Origin: Conidiobolus incongruus B7586
Lineage: Eukaryota; Entomophthoromycota; Entomophthoromycetes; Entomophthorales; Conidiobolaceae
NCBI GenBank assembly: GCA_000697335.1
Contig: JNEM01013701.1
Location: 1 to 31,076 of the forward strand
Length of the DNA stretch: 31,076 nucleotides
Reading direction: 5' to 3'
Below are positions 9,757 through 21,779 of this stretch, piece after piece (the first letter of the stretch is position 1; each line of letters begins with the position of its first letter). Both the position numbers and the translations under genes were made by a program. The notes under the pieces were generated by a model. That model searched no databases, was not told where the DNA came from, and saw nothing but the letters and a program-made list of their open reading frames with translations.

Positions 9757-10821
9757 TTAAGTATGACTAGGGTGGAGGGGTAAGGGTCGCGAAGCTGCCC
9801 ACGAATTGCGCGAACTTGTGGGCGAGATATCTAGATTAGATAACTTGTTGGAGTCGGATGAGTAGCACCATTCTGAGACTTTGGAGCCTGACTGCCAGGT
9901 GTCGCACACAGCAGCCAGCCGCCTGAGATATAATTGGTACTTGTCACTTTCTCGGATGAGGTAGTGGCCGTATCCGCACGCTAGCAACGCTTGCGATTGG
10001 TCGGTTTTGAGCTTGGCTAGAGCGTCGTGGATTGTTGCCAGATGGTGTTGGAGTCGCATGACTTGGTCTACTATGCCAAGCTGCGAGCGATACAGTGGTG
10101 GTAGGGGAGGTGTCCACATGGTGGCACGTCCTAGTAACTTGTCCAGCAGAGATGCGGATCTCACTTTGAAAGATTTGGAATTGTGATTAGATTCTGTTGT
10201 ACAAGGTTCGGGAAGAGTTTGGGGTGGAACCGACTCCCTAGCGGCCCAATAGTTAATACTATCAACCCATCTGGCAGCCGAATGCTCATTATTCACCTGG
10301 AACTGATACTTAGCACCATTTGCTAATTCCAATTCCCAAATGGCGCGTCCATGCGTTGCGCCCGATGATGACCTTAGTGGTAATTTCCTAGCAACTGCAT
10401 GCATGAGACATAAAGTGCCCAACTGTCTATCCAAATTCTCTTGATCTACGGAATATAGAGAATCATCACTAGTAGCCTTGAACATTTTGAAAGAAGCTCT
10501 CTCGAAAGTGACGAGACAGAAAGTCCACTGCCTATTGAAACACTTTTGGTGATGGGATTTCTGGACCATTTTCATCTGAATCAATTCACTCATCTCCAAG
10601 TCGGAGCTGTACGACGACGGAGCATAACTGAAACGCTTATTGCTCATCATATTCATGCTCGGCGATAGTCTGTGCATATGCTGGGAGGTTCTACTAGTAA
10701 CCTGACTCAATTCCTTAGTGGGGAATTTTGTTAACATATTATTTTCCCCATCTAAAAGTAATATACTCGCGGATAGGTTTCTATTCACTAATGCCATATT
10801 GAAATTTTTATTATAATACAA
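9757..10821 (-). CDS. PH-domain protein, EFA6/PSD-type PH without Sec7
   Basis: A single-exon, 354-residue protein. Residues 1-85 are polar and Ser/Met-rich. About 90-195 looks like the PH_9 type of pleckstrin-homology domain found after the Sec7 domain in EFA6/PSD-family ARF exchange factors: CFNRQWTFCLVTF, then LCLMHAVARKLPL, then ANGAKYQFQVNNEHSAARWV, ending INYWAARESVPPQTLPEP, close to the family's IN..AA..S.PPLP ending. A helical tail at about 240-310 (QLGIVDQVMRLQHHLATIHDAL; GYGHYLIRESDKYQLYLRRL) matches the coiled region after that PH domain. Such domains bind phosphoinositides, so a role at the plasma membrane is likely (inference). No Sec7 domain is encoded here or recognisable upstream, so exchange activity is not expected. 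A second Met lies at residue 9. GC content is far above the flanks. The gene converges on UTP15, and a TATA box lies about 150 bp upstream. Confidence 0.8.
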   Translation of the reverse strand: MYYNKNFNMALVNRNLSASILLLDGENNMLTKFPTKELSQVTSRTSQHMHRLSPSMNMMSNKRFSYAPSSYSSDLEMSELIQMKMVQKSHHQKCFNRQWTFCLVTFERASFKMFKATSDDSLYSVDQENLDRQLGTLCLMHAVARKLPLRSSSGATHGRAIWELELANGAKYQFQVNNEHSAARWVDSINYWAARESVPPQTLPEPCTTESNHNSKSFKVRSASLLDKLLGRATMWTPPLPPLYRSQLGIVDQVMRLQHHLATIHDALAKLKTDQSQALLACGYGHYLIRESDKYQLYLRRLAAVCDTWQSGSKVSEWCYSSDSNKLSNLDISPTSSRNSWAASRPLPLHPSHT

Positions 10822-10971
10822 AACAATATATCAATGATAACTCACACAAGAAATGGCTTAAATAATCCTTAAACCACCTTTAAAAATTGATAGAATAAAA
10901 AAATAGCAACAATGAAAATACTAGTTTAATAAATTAATTTAATTTGATGAAGAATTGGACCATCCTCCACC

Positions 10972-10980
10972 CTTTATATA
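10972..10980 (-). promoter_or_regulatory. TATA box for the PH-domain gene
   Basis: On the minus strand this reads TATATAAAG inside GGGTATATAAAGGG, a strong TATA box about 150 bp upstream of the first ATG of the PH-domain gene. The distance allows a 5' UTR of roughly 120 nt. Confidence 0.5.
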
Positions 10981-10989
10981 CCCAATTGT

Positions 10990-12430
10990 CAAGGAAAATT
11001 TCTAATAATGTCGGTTCATTTTCTGAAATTCACCCCTTCCAATTTGCACACTCCCACCATAGATCTCAGTCTAGGAGGTTAACTTTATTAAGAATCTCTC
11101 AAACTAAACTCAATTGAGTAGCTCACTCCTTCTATTTCACTGATGAAGCATTTCTATAAATTTATGAATGATTTAATCCAGGTATTATTCGAGAGTTGAC
11201 AAATTCGGCAATTTGAAATTGAAACTACACCTAATTCGTTAATTGTATTCAATAAAATAAATTTGATAGTTCTCTATCTACACCATTTAGTTCTTAGAAA
11301 GGAATGGAATATGGTAAATAGGATAGTTGTAAAAATCTAAAAAAAATTGGTCAATATTTGATTCTCTAACACTTTGGGTATCGTTTTCAATAAATCACTT
11401 GGTATTTGTGTATTGACCTAGTTTGATATTAATAAATTCTTAATTTAAAAATGATACTCCAATAACATCCCCCAACTCCTTCAAAATTCAGTTTTTGTAG
11501 CTCCTTTTGTTTTTCATTGTACTCTTTAGAATCATTCAGAAAAGTTTATTAATCAAAATTTGGAGCAATCTTCAAAGATCAACTCCCAAAGATCCCTGAT
11601 TTCATCAAATTCAGTTTGGGAAAATTGTTGGCTTTTGTTGTGTTTTTAAACCTTTTTTTAATATAGTGATCTTCAGTTTATTTGTGTTTCATTTAATGGC
11701 GCTTTTGGAGAGTTTGGTTCTATTTACTTTACTAATATGTTTTTGATTGTTATAGATTGATTAATAATATTGTAATAGTGTATATTCCTTTCTATATTTC
11801 ATACTTTTAAATTGATTCAATTAATGTGATGTTATCATTATTATTGAATGAATATCATTTGGACCATAATCACAAACAAAAATATCTTGGACATTAATCG
11901 ATTACAATCATATTGTTGTTAGTTAATCAAATTAATATAAAAAACTTGTATCAAATGATTGATTAATACTTAGATATTAGATTCAATATAATAAAATGAA
12001 AATTATTAATGATAATATATATTTATCCAGAATATTTCCTTATTAAATTTTAATATTTGAATCAAAAAATCGATCTAATATATCATCATTACCTATTAAA
12101 TTTGTATTGTAAATATTTTGAGAGTTTTTTTTGAACAATATCTTTGATAACTTACTTTTAACCAAAACTGTTTTATTATAAAATCCAATCAGGATTAAAT
12201 AATCAATATTTTGGATTGTTTTTTTTTAATATTTACAATATTTATCCAATATAGGTATACAGCCAATAATCAATATATATATATATATATATTTATTATC
12301 TCTTACATTCATTCAACAACTAAACTGAGATAAATAATTTATCCTTGGAATATGTAAAATATGCATTGATTGAAGTGAGTTTTTGTTAATAAAACGTTTT
12401 TAACGCGAAATGTATATTTTAAATTAAATT
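10990..12430. other. intergenic DNA upstream of the PH-domain gene
   Basis: The part nearest the gene (to about 11750) is less AT-biased than the desert beyond and may hold regulatory sequence, but no open frame or recognised upstream exon (for example Sec7) was found on the minus strand. GGTCAATA near 11348 has an inverted partner TATTGACC about 70 bp on. A TA tract lies at about 12273-12292. Confidence 0.5.
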
Positions 12431-12436
12431 GTCACA

Positions 12437-12565
12437 GTCACGGATTTGAAGTAGGGGTACCAAATATTGAATGATGGGGATTTAAACTATCAGGAAGATT
12501 TAGGATACAAAATGCTTGAGAATGTAATAAATTCTTTAGGATGTATACCGCATTTGAATGTTTGA
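12437..12565 (+). pseudogene. short LRR-like gene relic
   Basis: A 36-codon open stretch from 12455 to a TGA at 12563 reads YQILNDGDLNYQEDLGYKML and then ENVINSLGCIPHLNV. The same frame is also protein-like before a stop at 12452 (VTVTDLK) and after the TGA. The ending resembles the leucine-rich repeats of fungal F-box proteins (the usual form is close to ...CPNLTVL). It is too short and interrupted to be a working gene. The local GC rise supports former coding. The family is inferred from the repeat-like spacing only. Confidence 0.3.
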
Positions 12566-15500
12566 TATATTGAAATAAGTTAATAACTAGAAATTATTTG
12601 TATCAATTTATTATTGTCAATTCTCTATTCAAATTTTTAATTAGATCTCAGTTTTCTATTGAATTGGAGAATTCACTTCAATTATCGTCACCTTCGCTTT
12701 ATGTACATCAAAAACTCCATCTCCATCATGCATCCAGCTCCAAACCAAAAAAAAATATGAAGTTATTCTAAAAATTTTAATCAAATAAATTTTCATTTAC
12801 AGTAAACAATCCAGATTTTACTTTTAATTACCAATAAAATTAAATTATTTTCACTTTATTTAGGATATTAATTAAAATCAATTAAAAATAAATGTATAAT
12901 TAAGGAAATACTCAATTTGTTCAATTTAAAATAAAAATCATCTGAATAATTTAATATGTCATTATAATTCTATGAAGTACTTTCAATATCAATAAATTAA
13001 CTTATATATATTTGATTAATTTTAGGACAAAATAATTGAATGACTCCTAATTAATTATTAATTTTTAAACTCAATACATTTGGAATAGGTACTAAAATCT
13101 CGCACAAATTCAAGATTTCAATAGGGATAGGGATAGGGATTAAATAAAATATCTAATATTGTGGATATATCAAACTCTAAAATCCTATGCTTCATAAACT
13201 ATGATATGATATCATTATTTGATACAAATTTAAAAGTTAGCTTAATTGGGTTAATGCTAATTTATAGCTGAGTTTTAAACATTTTTTTAGCAAAATTCTA
13301 ATTATGATCTTTTCGATTGTAATCATGATCTATTTATAATCGTTTCCAAAGATCCATTAATCAAAATATCACAATATTTATTCTATAGTATTGCTTTTTG
13401 AAAAGGTAGAAATATGGCAGTGGTGAGATATCATTAATGATATTACAATGTGGAGGAACAAACTTAAATTGTATTTAATTAGCTCAAATAAGTTCAAATT
13501 ATTAAAGAAAAGTTGAAAATATGAAGGGATTAAATAATATTGAAGATTATATGAATGATTTAAAAATATTCTAAACCTATTAATATATCATTAATCAATT
13601 TTTGTTACAATTATTATAGTTTTTTGATTTTGAAATATTAATTGATTAAATCGATGAAAACTATTATATTAATTGAGTAGTATTGTTCTAAAATTATTTT
13701 TTATTATTAAATTGAGCTCATCATAATTTAATTCTCCTTACCCGCTATTTCAATTAAATAACCATTAAACAATACCAATGATATTAATACTACTTAATTA
13801 TTTGACTATTCTCAAATCATACTAATATCAATAATAATCTCCTGCTCATTTCTTGGTTTAGTCTCGAGTCTTGTGTCACTATAATCAAACTTTTTAGATG
13901 CTTATATCAATAATTTAGATTAATTTCTGATGGTGAAATTTATTAAGATGAATATTTGGTGATCAAATTATAAGATAATGATAAAGTATATATTGTTAAT
14001 TATTTTGAATTTGTATAAAATAATAGATTGAATATATTCTAAATTATTAATAAATATTAATAAAAAATATTATTAATATTAAATTTTAAGGAAAATTTTT
14101 TTTCAAATCATTATTATTCTTTTTTATATTTTAGTACAATATTTTCAGTTTAATATAATTTATTAAACCAGTTACATTAATAATCTTACTAGTATCATAT
14201 TATACAATTGTATTCTATGATTGGTAAAAATTCTTCTAAATTTAATTATCAAAATACTTAAGACAATCAGTACATTTTTTAAAACACTATAAAATTTGGC
14301 TGAAATATTTAAATGATTTTTATATGAAATAGTTTATTATTTAATTAATTTCAAATTATAAAAAAAATCTTAAGAATTTTTATAAATTATAATAAGTAAT
14401 TTTAATTAAGGGTTTAATCAGTTTTGGAAAGGAATTGGATTAAAAGCGCCACAAGCATTTAATTTAATATAAGTTATATTAATTTTTTAATTTAAAACTG
14501 AGATTTTGAGTTAAATAATTGTGATCGATAAATTTACATTTTTCTTCTAGTTAATAATAATGATGATGATGAACTTAGATTGATCTGAATTTTTTAAAAA
14601 TTATATTAACTCAAAAAGTATTTTTTTTAAAAAAATCCACTCTTTACTTTGCTTATGAATAATGATATCATATTCAAGTAATATTTGGATTTAACCAAAC
14701 CTAGTTAACTTTTAAAGCCCTTAATATCTCGAGATTAAGCAAATAATTAAATATCAAATATTTTAATGAAATTTAAGATATTTTACTAATTGTTGGGATC
14801 TTTGATAGCATTATGATGTTATCTATCTACCCCTTTCGAATATCTGTGATAAATAATGATATGAATAATACTTTATTAAAACTAGTGTAATAGATTCTAT
14901 ATTACTATGATTTGGTTAAGGTGAATGATCTAAACCAAGATCTCAAATGACTGAAAAAAACTTAGAAATGTATAGAATATGCTTCATTATTATTAGATGA
15001 TATTCATTTAACTTTTTTGATGGTTTTGATTATAATTTTTTTAAATTTTGATTAGTTTAGTAATTTTATTACCTATTAGCTCAAGTTTTTAAACCAAATT
15101 TCTATAGATTGATGATTTTAATTTTGATGATTTAATAATAATAATAAAATTGAAATATTACGTTATTATTACATATTATAAAAATAAAATATTATTACTA
15201 AAATAATTAAATATAACTAACTATAATATTTTAACAATTATATCAAAATATAATATATTATTTTCGATCAATATCATAGTTTATCATCAAAATACCTATG
15301 TTAAATTTAACCCATTATAACAACTAATTTCTTGAAATCAATTATCACATATTAAACCGATCCAAATGGTTTGAAAATTTCACTAAACCTAATCCATAGT
15401 TATTGCAGGGGAGTAGAATGGTTACCCTAATTGGATTAAATATATTAGCTTGGGTCTTGTTTCTCCATAATTTGTTAATAATCTAAATTTATATTAAATA

Positions 15501-16265
15501 TTACCTTTTTATAATAATGTTTTGTTAATTAATTTAAATTAAAATAAAAAAATAATTAAAATTTCAAAGAAAAAAAATTTTTTTATAATTTAATTTAATT
15601 ATATTAATAAAATAATTGATTAAATTTTAATGATAAAAATTTTTATTGGATTCTATAGTATTATATTTAGTTGATTTGAGATTGTCATAGTGATTAAGAT
15701 ATATATAATATCATTTTTTAAATTATAAAATTAAAATTAAAATTAAAATTCTTTTGACTTAGTCTTTTATCATAATCAATCTAACTTGGAATATATCTAA
15801 TATATCTCTGGCGAATTAAAGGTAAGTGATAATTTTTGGTAAGATTTTTTGATATATTAAGCATCAGATGAATCGTTATTTAGTAATAAACCATTTATAT
15901 CAAATCAAACACTTTATTTGAATATATTAATTCAATTATTGGGTGATATCATATTGATATTATAACAATCATTATAATAATATATTATTGTGCTATTTTC
16001 AAATTAATATCAATCATTGAAAAATGATATTTAAATATAAAAATACTGCAAATTTTATAAATAATGATTGAATAATTGGTATGCAATAATTTAAATTATC
16101 TATATTTCAATTCTAATAAATAAGTTAGAAATATATAAGAATTGTATTAAAAACAATATATTATTATAATTTATTTAATACTTATACTAATTGCTTTGAA
16201 TAATATGCTATCATTTTAGATTCATCATCAAACTGGTTAATCAACAATTTCAATATTTAGTCATT
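12566..16265. other. gene desert
   Basis: AT-rich DNA without a supportable gene on either strand. It contains a short tandem (ATAGGG)3 at 13121-13140 and small AAT or GAT microsatellites near 14560 and 15130. A few 20-30 codon patches look faintly protein-like, for example around 14795-14950, but not enough to call. Confidence 0.6.
13121..13140. repeat. (ATAGGG)3 microsatellite
   Basis: Three perfect copies of the hexamer ATAGGG plus AT. It is G-rich on one strand, unusual in this AT-rich DNA, but short. It is not a telomere repeat of the common TTAGGG type. Confidence 0.7.
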
Positions 16266-16844
16266 ATTGGATTCCAATGTCGATCAGCATGTTACAACAT
16301 GATCATATCCATATACAAACCTCTTGTCGTGCTTTCAACTTACAAAACAAGTATGCTATCTTATCCGTAAAAGAGTATGGAGATGACAACATTATTAAAA
16401 TTTCATTTAACCCAAAAATCCATCAAATGTATGGGGTATTGTCAAATTCATACAATGCGCAAATCCAAGAAAATATGAATACAATATATTGTAAAAGTCT
16501 AACTTAATGCAGGTAGGAGAAGATTGAAATAACGCCACTAATTACCTTTAATGATAATTAAAATTTTGAGAATATTGCTAAAGATCGGGAATTTAATGAG
16601 GAATTCACGATCTTTAAAAATTTACTATACTAAATTAATCCTAATACAAATTAATTCTAAACTTAATATTGTATCAAAATTTTCAATCCATTGTAACTTT
16701 AGAGGATTAAATTTAATTGGGATTAGTACCTCTATATTTTCTTATTCGATACTTGTACAAATTAGTCATTTTTTTAAATCAAAGTACTCCTCCCAAAGAC
16801 CAGATTTGGTACTATATTGGATCAATTCTTTATTTTTAAAATGA
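16266..16844 (+). pseudogene. unrecognised coding-like patch, probably a gene relic
   Basis: A 76-codon frame (16277-16507) starts at ATG with a mixed, protein-like composition: HDHIHIQTSCRAF, YAILSVKEYGDDNIIKISFN, PKIHQMYGVLSNSYNAQIQ. Beyond its stop, another frame reads NFENIAKDREFNEEFTIFKN (about 16555-16620), and the 16551-16844 frame ends in SSQRPDLVLYWINSL. GC content is clearly above the flanks across the whole patch. The IKISFNP...YGVLS part faintly recalls the FNP...FA(V) repeat of RRN6/TAF1C-type RNA polymerase I factors, but this is weak. It could be a decayed gene or exons with introns I cannot place. No promoter was identified. Confidence 0.3.
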
Positions 16845-16859
16845 TATCATATATTCCCC

Positions 16860-19800
16860 TTCTATGATTAACCAAAATCATCAAACTTATCATTTCTATT
16901 ATTTTACAATTATAGAACTTAACAATATTTGAACCATGGTGAAGTTGAATAAACATCAGCTATATTACTATTTATCACAAGCTTAAATTATTAGTAACAT
17001 TTATTAATTAGTAAATTATAATTATATAAATTCAATTTGACTAATTATTATCAAAATTAATAGCTAAAAATCTAATAATTTGATAAATTTAATAAAAAAA
17101 TTAGTAATATTATGATACAATAAAACTAATTTATTTCTTTCCTTACTATTAATTTTTATTTTAATTTTAAATTAGTTTAATATAAAAATATTAAAAAATT
17201 ATATCAAAAATTTTTGAATGATATATAATATATATATATATATATTTTATTGAAAAATAAATATATATTATTAAACTTAATATAATTATTTATCCTAATA
17301 TTTTATATTATATTATTTTATAAAATTCAATTTTCAAATAATAGTCATTTTGAATTGTAATATAAATAATAATGATATATTTAATTATTTAAAAAAAAAC
17401 CTTAATATTATTAACAATATTAAATTATTTTAAATAAAATTAATATTATTAAAAAGTTAAGATATTATAAAATATTAACTAATAAAAGTTAATATAATAA
17501 TGAAAATATTTTGAAATATTTATTTTTAACTAAAATTTGCAAAATTCAGAAAATAAATTTTATTATTTAATTTTTTAAATTTTAATTATATTATTTATAT
17601 ATTATATTTATTAATAATTTTTTTGAGATTAAATAATTATTATCCTCTAAATCTAATACTTAATCATTTAAAATATTATCTTAAAATCAAAATAACAAGA
17701 ATCTTTTAATATTTGATTATTCCAATATATTATGAATTTCGGGTATAAAATATATAAAATAAATAGGAAAATATATAATTTTAAAATATATATTCATATA
17801 TAATCATTGTTGATTAAATAATTTACTATTCCAAGTTCATTATTTAATACAGTTATATTTAAATTCATTAATATTAATCAAAAACTTTAATAATATTAAT
17901 AGGATTGAATAGTAAAGATTTTAAAATAATTTCAAATTAATAAGCAATTTGGTAAGAAAATATTCTATTAAAACTAACAATTTATTATTAAGTAAAATAC
18001 TTTAAAGCTAAAAAAGTAATTATTTAAAACTCATAACGATATATATAACTAAGTATAATTATTATTTCTAAACTATTGATAAAATATAAAAATATTTAAA
18101 ACTTTTTTATTTAAACTAAATAGCTATTGAAAGACTTCAGTGTTGATAATAAAGGTACATAATATATATATATTAAAATTAAGATATAAATTAATAAAGA
18201 CAAATACTAAATAATTGCTTATAATTTAATTTACCCTTAAAAATATTAGAATGGCTATAGCTTTATAGAACTTACTAAGGTATAACTCAAAACCCAAGCT
18301 TTTATAATAAATAATCATAATTAATCAATCAAATAATATTTTTTATAGTCCATTATTAAAACAATAATCAAAATCTTAAATTTTGCTAAGGAATTTCCTT
18401 TAATATATTCCAATAAAAGTAAATACTATTTTTATAAAAATATTAAATATATTAATGATTTATTATAATATATATTATTTTTATTAGGTTAATAAAGGAA
18501 AATCAATTAATATTAAATTTTAATTTATTTTTTTTAAATAAAATCATTTTTGGTTAATAATACCAATGTTTTTTAAAGATATATATATTTATATATATAA
18601 TTGTATATTTTAATTTCAAAGTATATAAAGTTAAATTTATAAAAAATTTGTTATCAATTATATTAAGAATAAATTACCATTATAAGCATATTTAAGAAAT
18701 TTTAACTTGTATTGTTATAATTGTATTGAATTATTAAAAAACCAGTTTATAAGAGAAAAGGTTTTTAAAAATAATTTTAATTGATATGAGAAATATTAAG
18801 TTTCAGCATTAATTAAGAAATAACAACCCTTTATGTGTTAATGAATTATTAATTATGGCAGTGTTATTAATAGTCAAGGAAACTATTGGTACTATATTAT
18901 AAAAATATATATTAAAATGTTTAATTGTTCTGGATCATCAAAAAGTCTCGTCATTTAAATTTTCGAGTAAAGTAATAATATTTTGTAATATATTTTGAGA
19001 AACGAATATTTTATTATTTCAAATTTATATTTTTTATATTAATCATTTCTATCGAATCAGAATGGATCAATTAATTTCAAAAGGATGTAAGTGCATATTT
19101 ATGAAAGCTGCAGTATTTATTACAATATCTATAAATGATCAAAAAACAATTTGAATATAAATGGTATTTATATTTATAATAACTTTAATAGAACTTAATT
19201 CAAAAATTTGATATTTTAAACAAAAATTTTTATTATGATTAATATTAATCAAAAATTATTAAATATTATATTAATATTTTTAATAATTGATTTGAATTTA
19301 AAATGTCAAAAAATCTATTTATTAATTTACAAATATATTTATTAGTTTATTTGGGATATGTTAGTTCGTGTATTAAAATTTCATAAAAATAAGTTTATTT
19401 TTTATATTTTTAAACTCAATTGAATAATATTAAAAAACTTTTCATAATGTATTAATTAATTTAATTTTATAATGTTTTAATATTAGAAATATCTATTAAA
19501 AAAGATGATAAGAGTTAATAATAATAAATTATTTTATTTAATTAATAATTTAATTATTCAATTTATAAAGATGACTCACCTTATTAAATAAAATAAATAA
19601 AGATTAAACTAATTATAATGGTTATAGAGAATTATCTTTGATTGACTATTATAGTTGAAACAAATCAAATAACTTCATAAAAAAATAATAAGTATAATAA
19701 TGATGAGTATTCATTTATAAGAGATTTTAGGTGCTAATCAATAATAAAGTTTAAATTATATTATCAGGTATTAAAATTATTCTATTGATTATAAAAATAT

Positions 19801-20815
19801 TTTTATATTTATTTACTTATCAATCCAGTTTTTAACCTTTTTATAATTTTTACTAAAATCAAATATTTATTGAAATACTTGTCTATTAATTATATGAAAA
19901 TTATAAACTATTTTATATGTTTCTGAAATTATAATAATTTATTACTCTTGAATAAAATTACTAAGTATATTCTTAAATTTAACTCTATAAATTAGAAGAG
20001 TTATTTAGTATATTCAGTAAATATGAATAAACTATATTTGAAAATACGAGTAGATTATATTGAATATTGCAAAACTATTGGTTATATAAATTTATTTAAA
20101 TTAATCTAGCTTCATTTGATACTATTTTTTAGGTAAAGAACTGGGTAAAGATCATAAAAATGGCTATATTCTAGGACTTACATAGTGATAATTTAAGATA
20201 TATATAAGTTTATAGTTTATCAATCTCAGATATTATAAAGCTTGTAGAGTTTAAACTTTCTTAAAGAATCTAAAATCATTATTGGGGAAACTTATTTACA
20301 GAACATTATATTTTATTAAATCATTTAAAGATTTTGATGATTTAAACCTGTTCGGTTAATTTTACAGTTCAAAGGCCCAAGCTAAATATATGTATTTATT
20401 TAATTTTCAGTAATTTTTGTTCCCCAGGATAGGTAACACTGTATTTTAGTTATGCATTAGTTTTGGAATGATTTTGCTAAAGTTATCTAATACTTCACTT
20501 TTCCAATAATAATTTAAATAATTAATATTATTTGATCATGGGTATAGATTACTAAACTACTATTATGATTTTAGTTACAATTTTTTATTTATAAAATAAA
20601 GTTCAAATCCTTAATTTTATAATTTCACTTATTTTCCAAACAAAATATTTTTAATATTATTATGAAAAAAAACTATTAAATTCAATATAAATTGATATTT
20701 TAAAATTATTTCATAGTTTTAATATACTGAATCGATTAGCAATTAGATGATTACTTAATAACCATTGACTTGAATTGGTTAACTATATTATAGTATTTTA
20801 TCATGATGTTAAATG
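16860..20815. other. extremely AT-rich gene desert
   Basis: Nearly four kilobases of very AT-rich DNA with stops throughout all six frames and a TA tract at about 17229-17245. No coding-like patch, RNA-like GC island, or terminal-repeat element was seen. It borders the receptor array. Confidence 0.7.
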
Positions 20816-20818
20816 ATA

Positions 20819-20827
20819 TTTATAAGG
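20819..20827 (+). promoter_or_regulatory. TATA box of GPCR copy 1
   Basis: TTTATAAGG followed by ATTAGAAGATGCTATT lies 60-68 bp before the remnant start codon. The same block, with a few changes, precedes copy 2, showing that the promoter was part of the duplicated unit. Confidence 0.45.
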
Positions 20828-20886
20828 ATTAGAAGATGCTATTGGGATATATATTAATTTTAGATGATTATTTGAAATTAGGGTGA

Positions 20887-21779
20887 ATGAACAATATCTA
20901 AGCAACTGATAAAACTTTGTACTATTTATATACAGGAGTGATTTGTACAGTCAATATAATCATTGGATTATTAGGAGCTCCCATTGCTACCCTAATATTA
21001 GTATCAGTTAAGTTTATATTTAGAAAATATTCAACAAAGTGTATTCGACTAATATTGATCGTGATTATAACTGATCTAATCATATGTTTAACCCTTATTT
21101 CAAAACTTATTGGAGTACTTGTTCAGAATGATTTTCTGTCAAGATATCCTTTGTTTTGTAAATAATCATACATTTTATTTAGATGTCCAATACTTTTATA
21201 AATTTGGTTTTTGCAATATTGAATTTGGAGAGGTATTTTTTTATTGTCTTGAAGTACAACAATTCTAATAGAGAATGGTATTTTATTATGATAATATATT
21301 TGGGTTACTACATGGGAATTGGGTTTTATATCCCAATCATAGATTCATTAGACACTGAACTATTAGTTTCGTATTGTTTTATGTCTACTGACCATTTAGA
21401 AGGACAAATCATCTCAATATCGATATGTGTCATGAATTGGATATCTATAACAATTGTTATATTTTTATATATTTCTATAGCCTTTATGACCGTTAGTGTC
21501 ATACACAATACAAATATCTGTTACCAAAGTCAAAAGGTGTTGTTTAACCGATAGTTGAATGTTTCAATACTGAAAATATCAATAATATTAATATTTTATT
21601 TATTAACTACTCAAATTTATTTGGAAACCTTTTGAATAATCTTAAAAGTCGATCGAGCTCGGGTTGAAATTTTGATACCTCTAGCAATGCAAAATTTTAA
21701 CCCGCTAGTCAACTCCATAATACTACTTATGATTGATCATGTTATTTGAAAAGAGTTTTATACATGGTTTAATTATTAA
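20887..21779 (+). pseudogene. GPCR copy 1, broken class A-like receptor
   Basis: Colinear over its whole length with the intact receptor at 27218-28120. It starts MNNI and meets a TAA at codon 5 (20899-20901), where the intact copy has CAA (Gln5). TM1-TM2 then read through (GVICTVNIIIGLLGAPIATL; CIRLILIVIITDLIICLTL). The TM3 start has stops and a frame change near 21165-21215. From 21183 the second frame gives LNLERYFFIVLKY (DRY-like LER), ECL2 VSYCFMSTD and TM5 to 21554, where a stop replaces the codon corresponding to H223. The C-terminal part keeps LKISIILIFYLLT and AMQNFNPLVNSII. The trace ends at the TAA at 21777-21779. At least four lesions are spread through it, so it is a clear pseudogene. 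Much sequence similarity remains, so loss is probably fairly recent. Confidence 0.85.

Noticed and set aside
13121-13140. interstitial telomere repeat
   Set aside because: ATAGGG is not a usual fungal telomere repeat and there are only three copies.
14795-14950. possible further gene relic
   Set aside because: A frame is open for about 30 codons, but the composition is not convincingly protein-like and nothing supports it on either side.
16860-20815. dead retroelement or DNA transposon filling the desert
   Set aside because: No reverse transcriptase, integrase or transposase trace, terminal repeats or target-site duplications could be seen; the sequence is simply AT-rich.
21326-21508. 60-codon open frame on the minus strand
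   Set aside because: It lies opposite the TM4-TM5 part of GPCR copy 1, with no protein-like features of its own.
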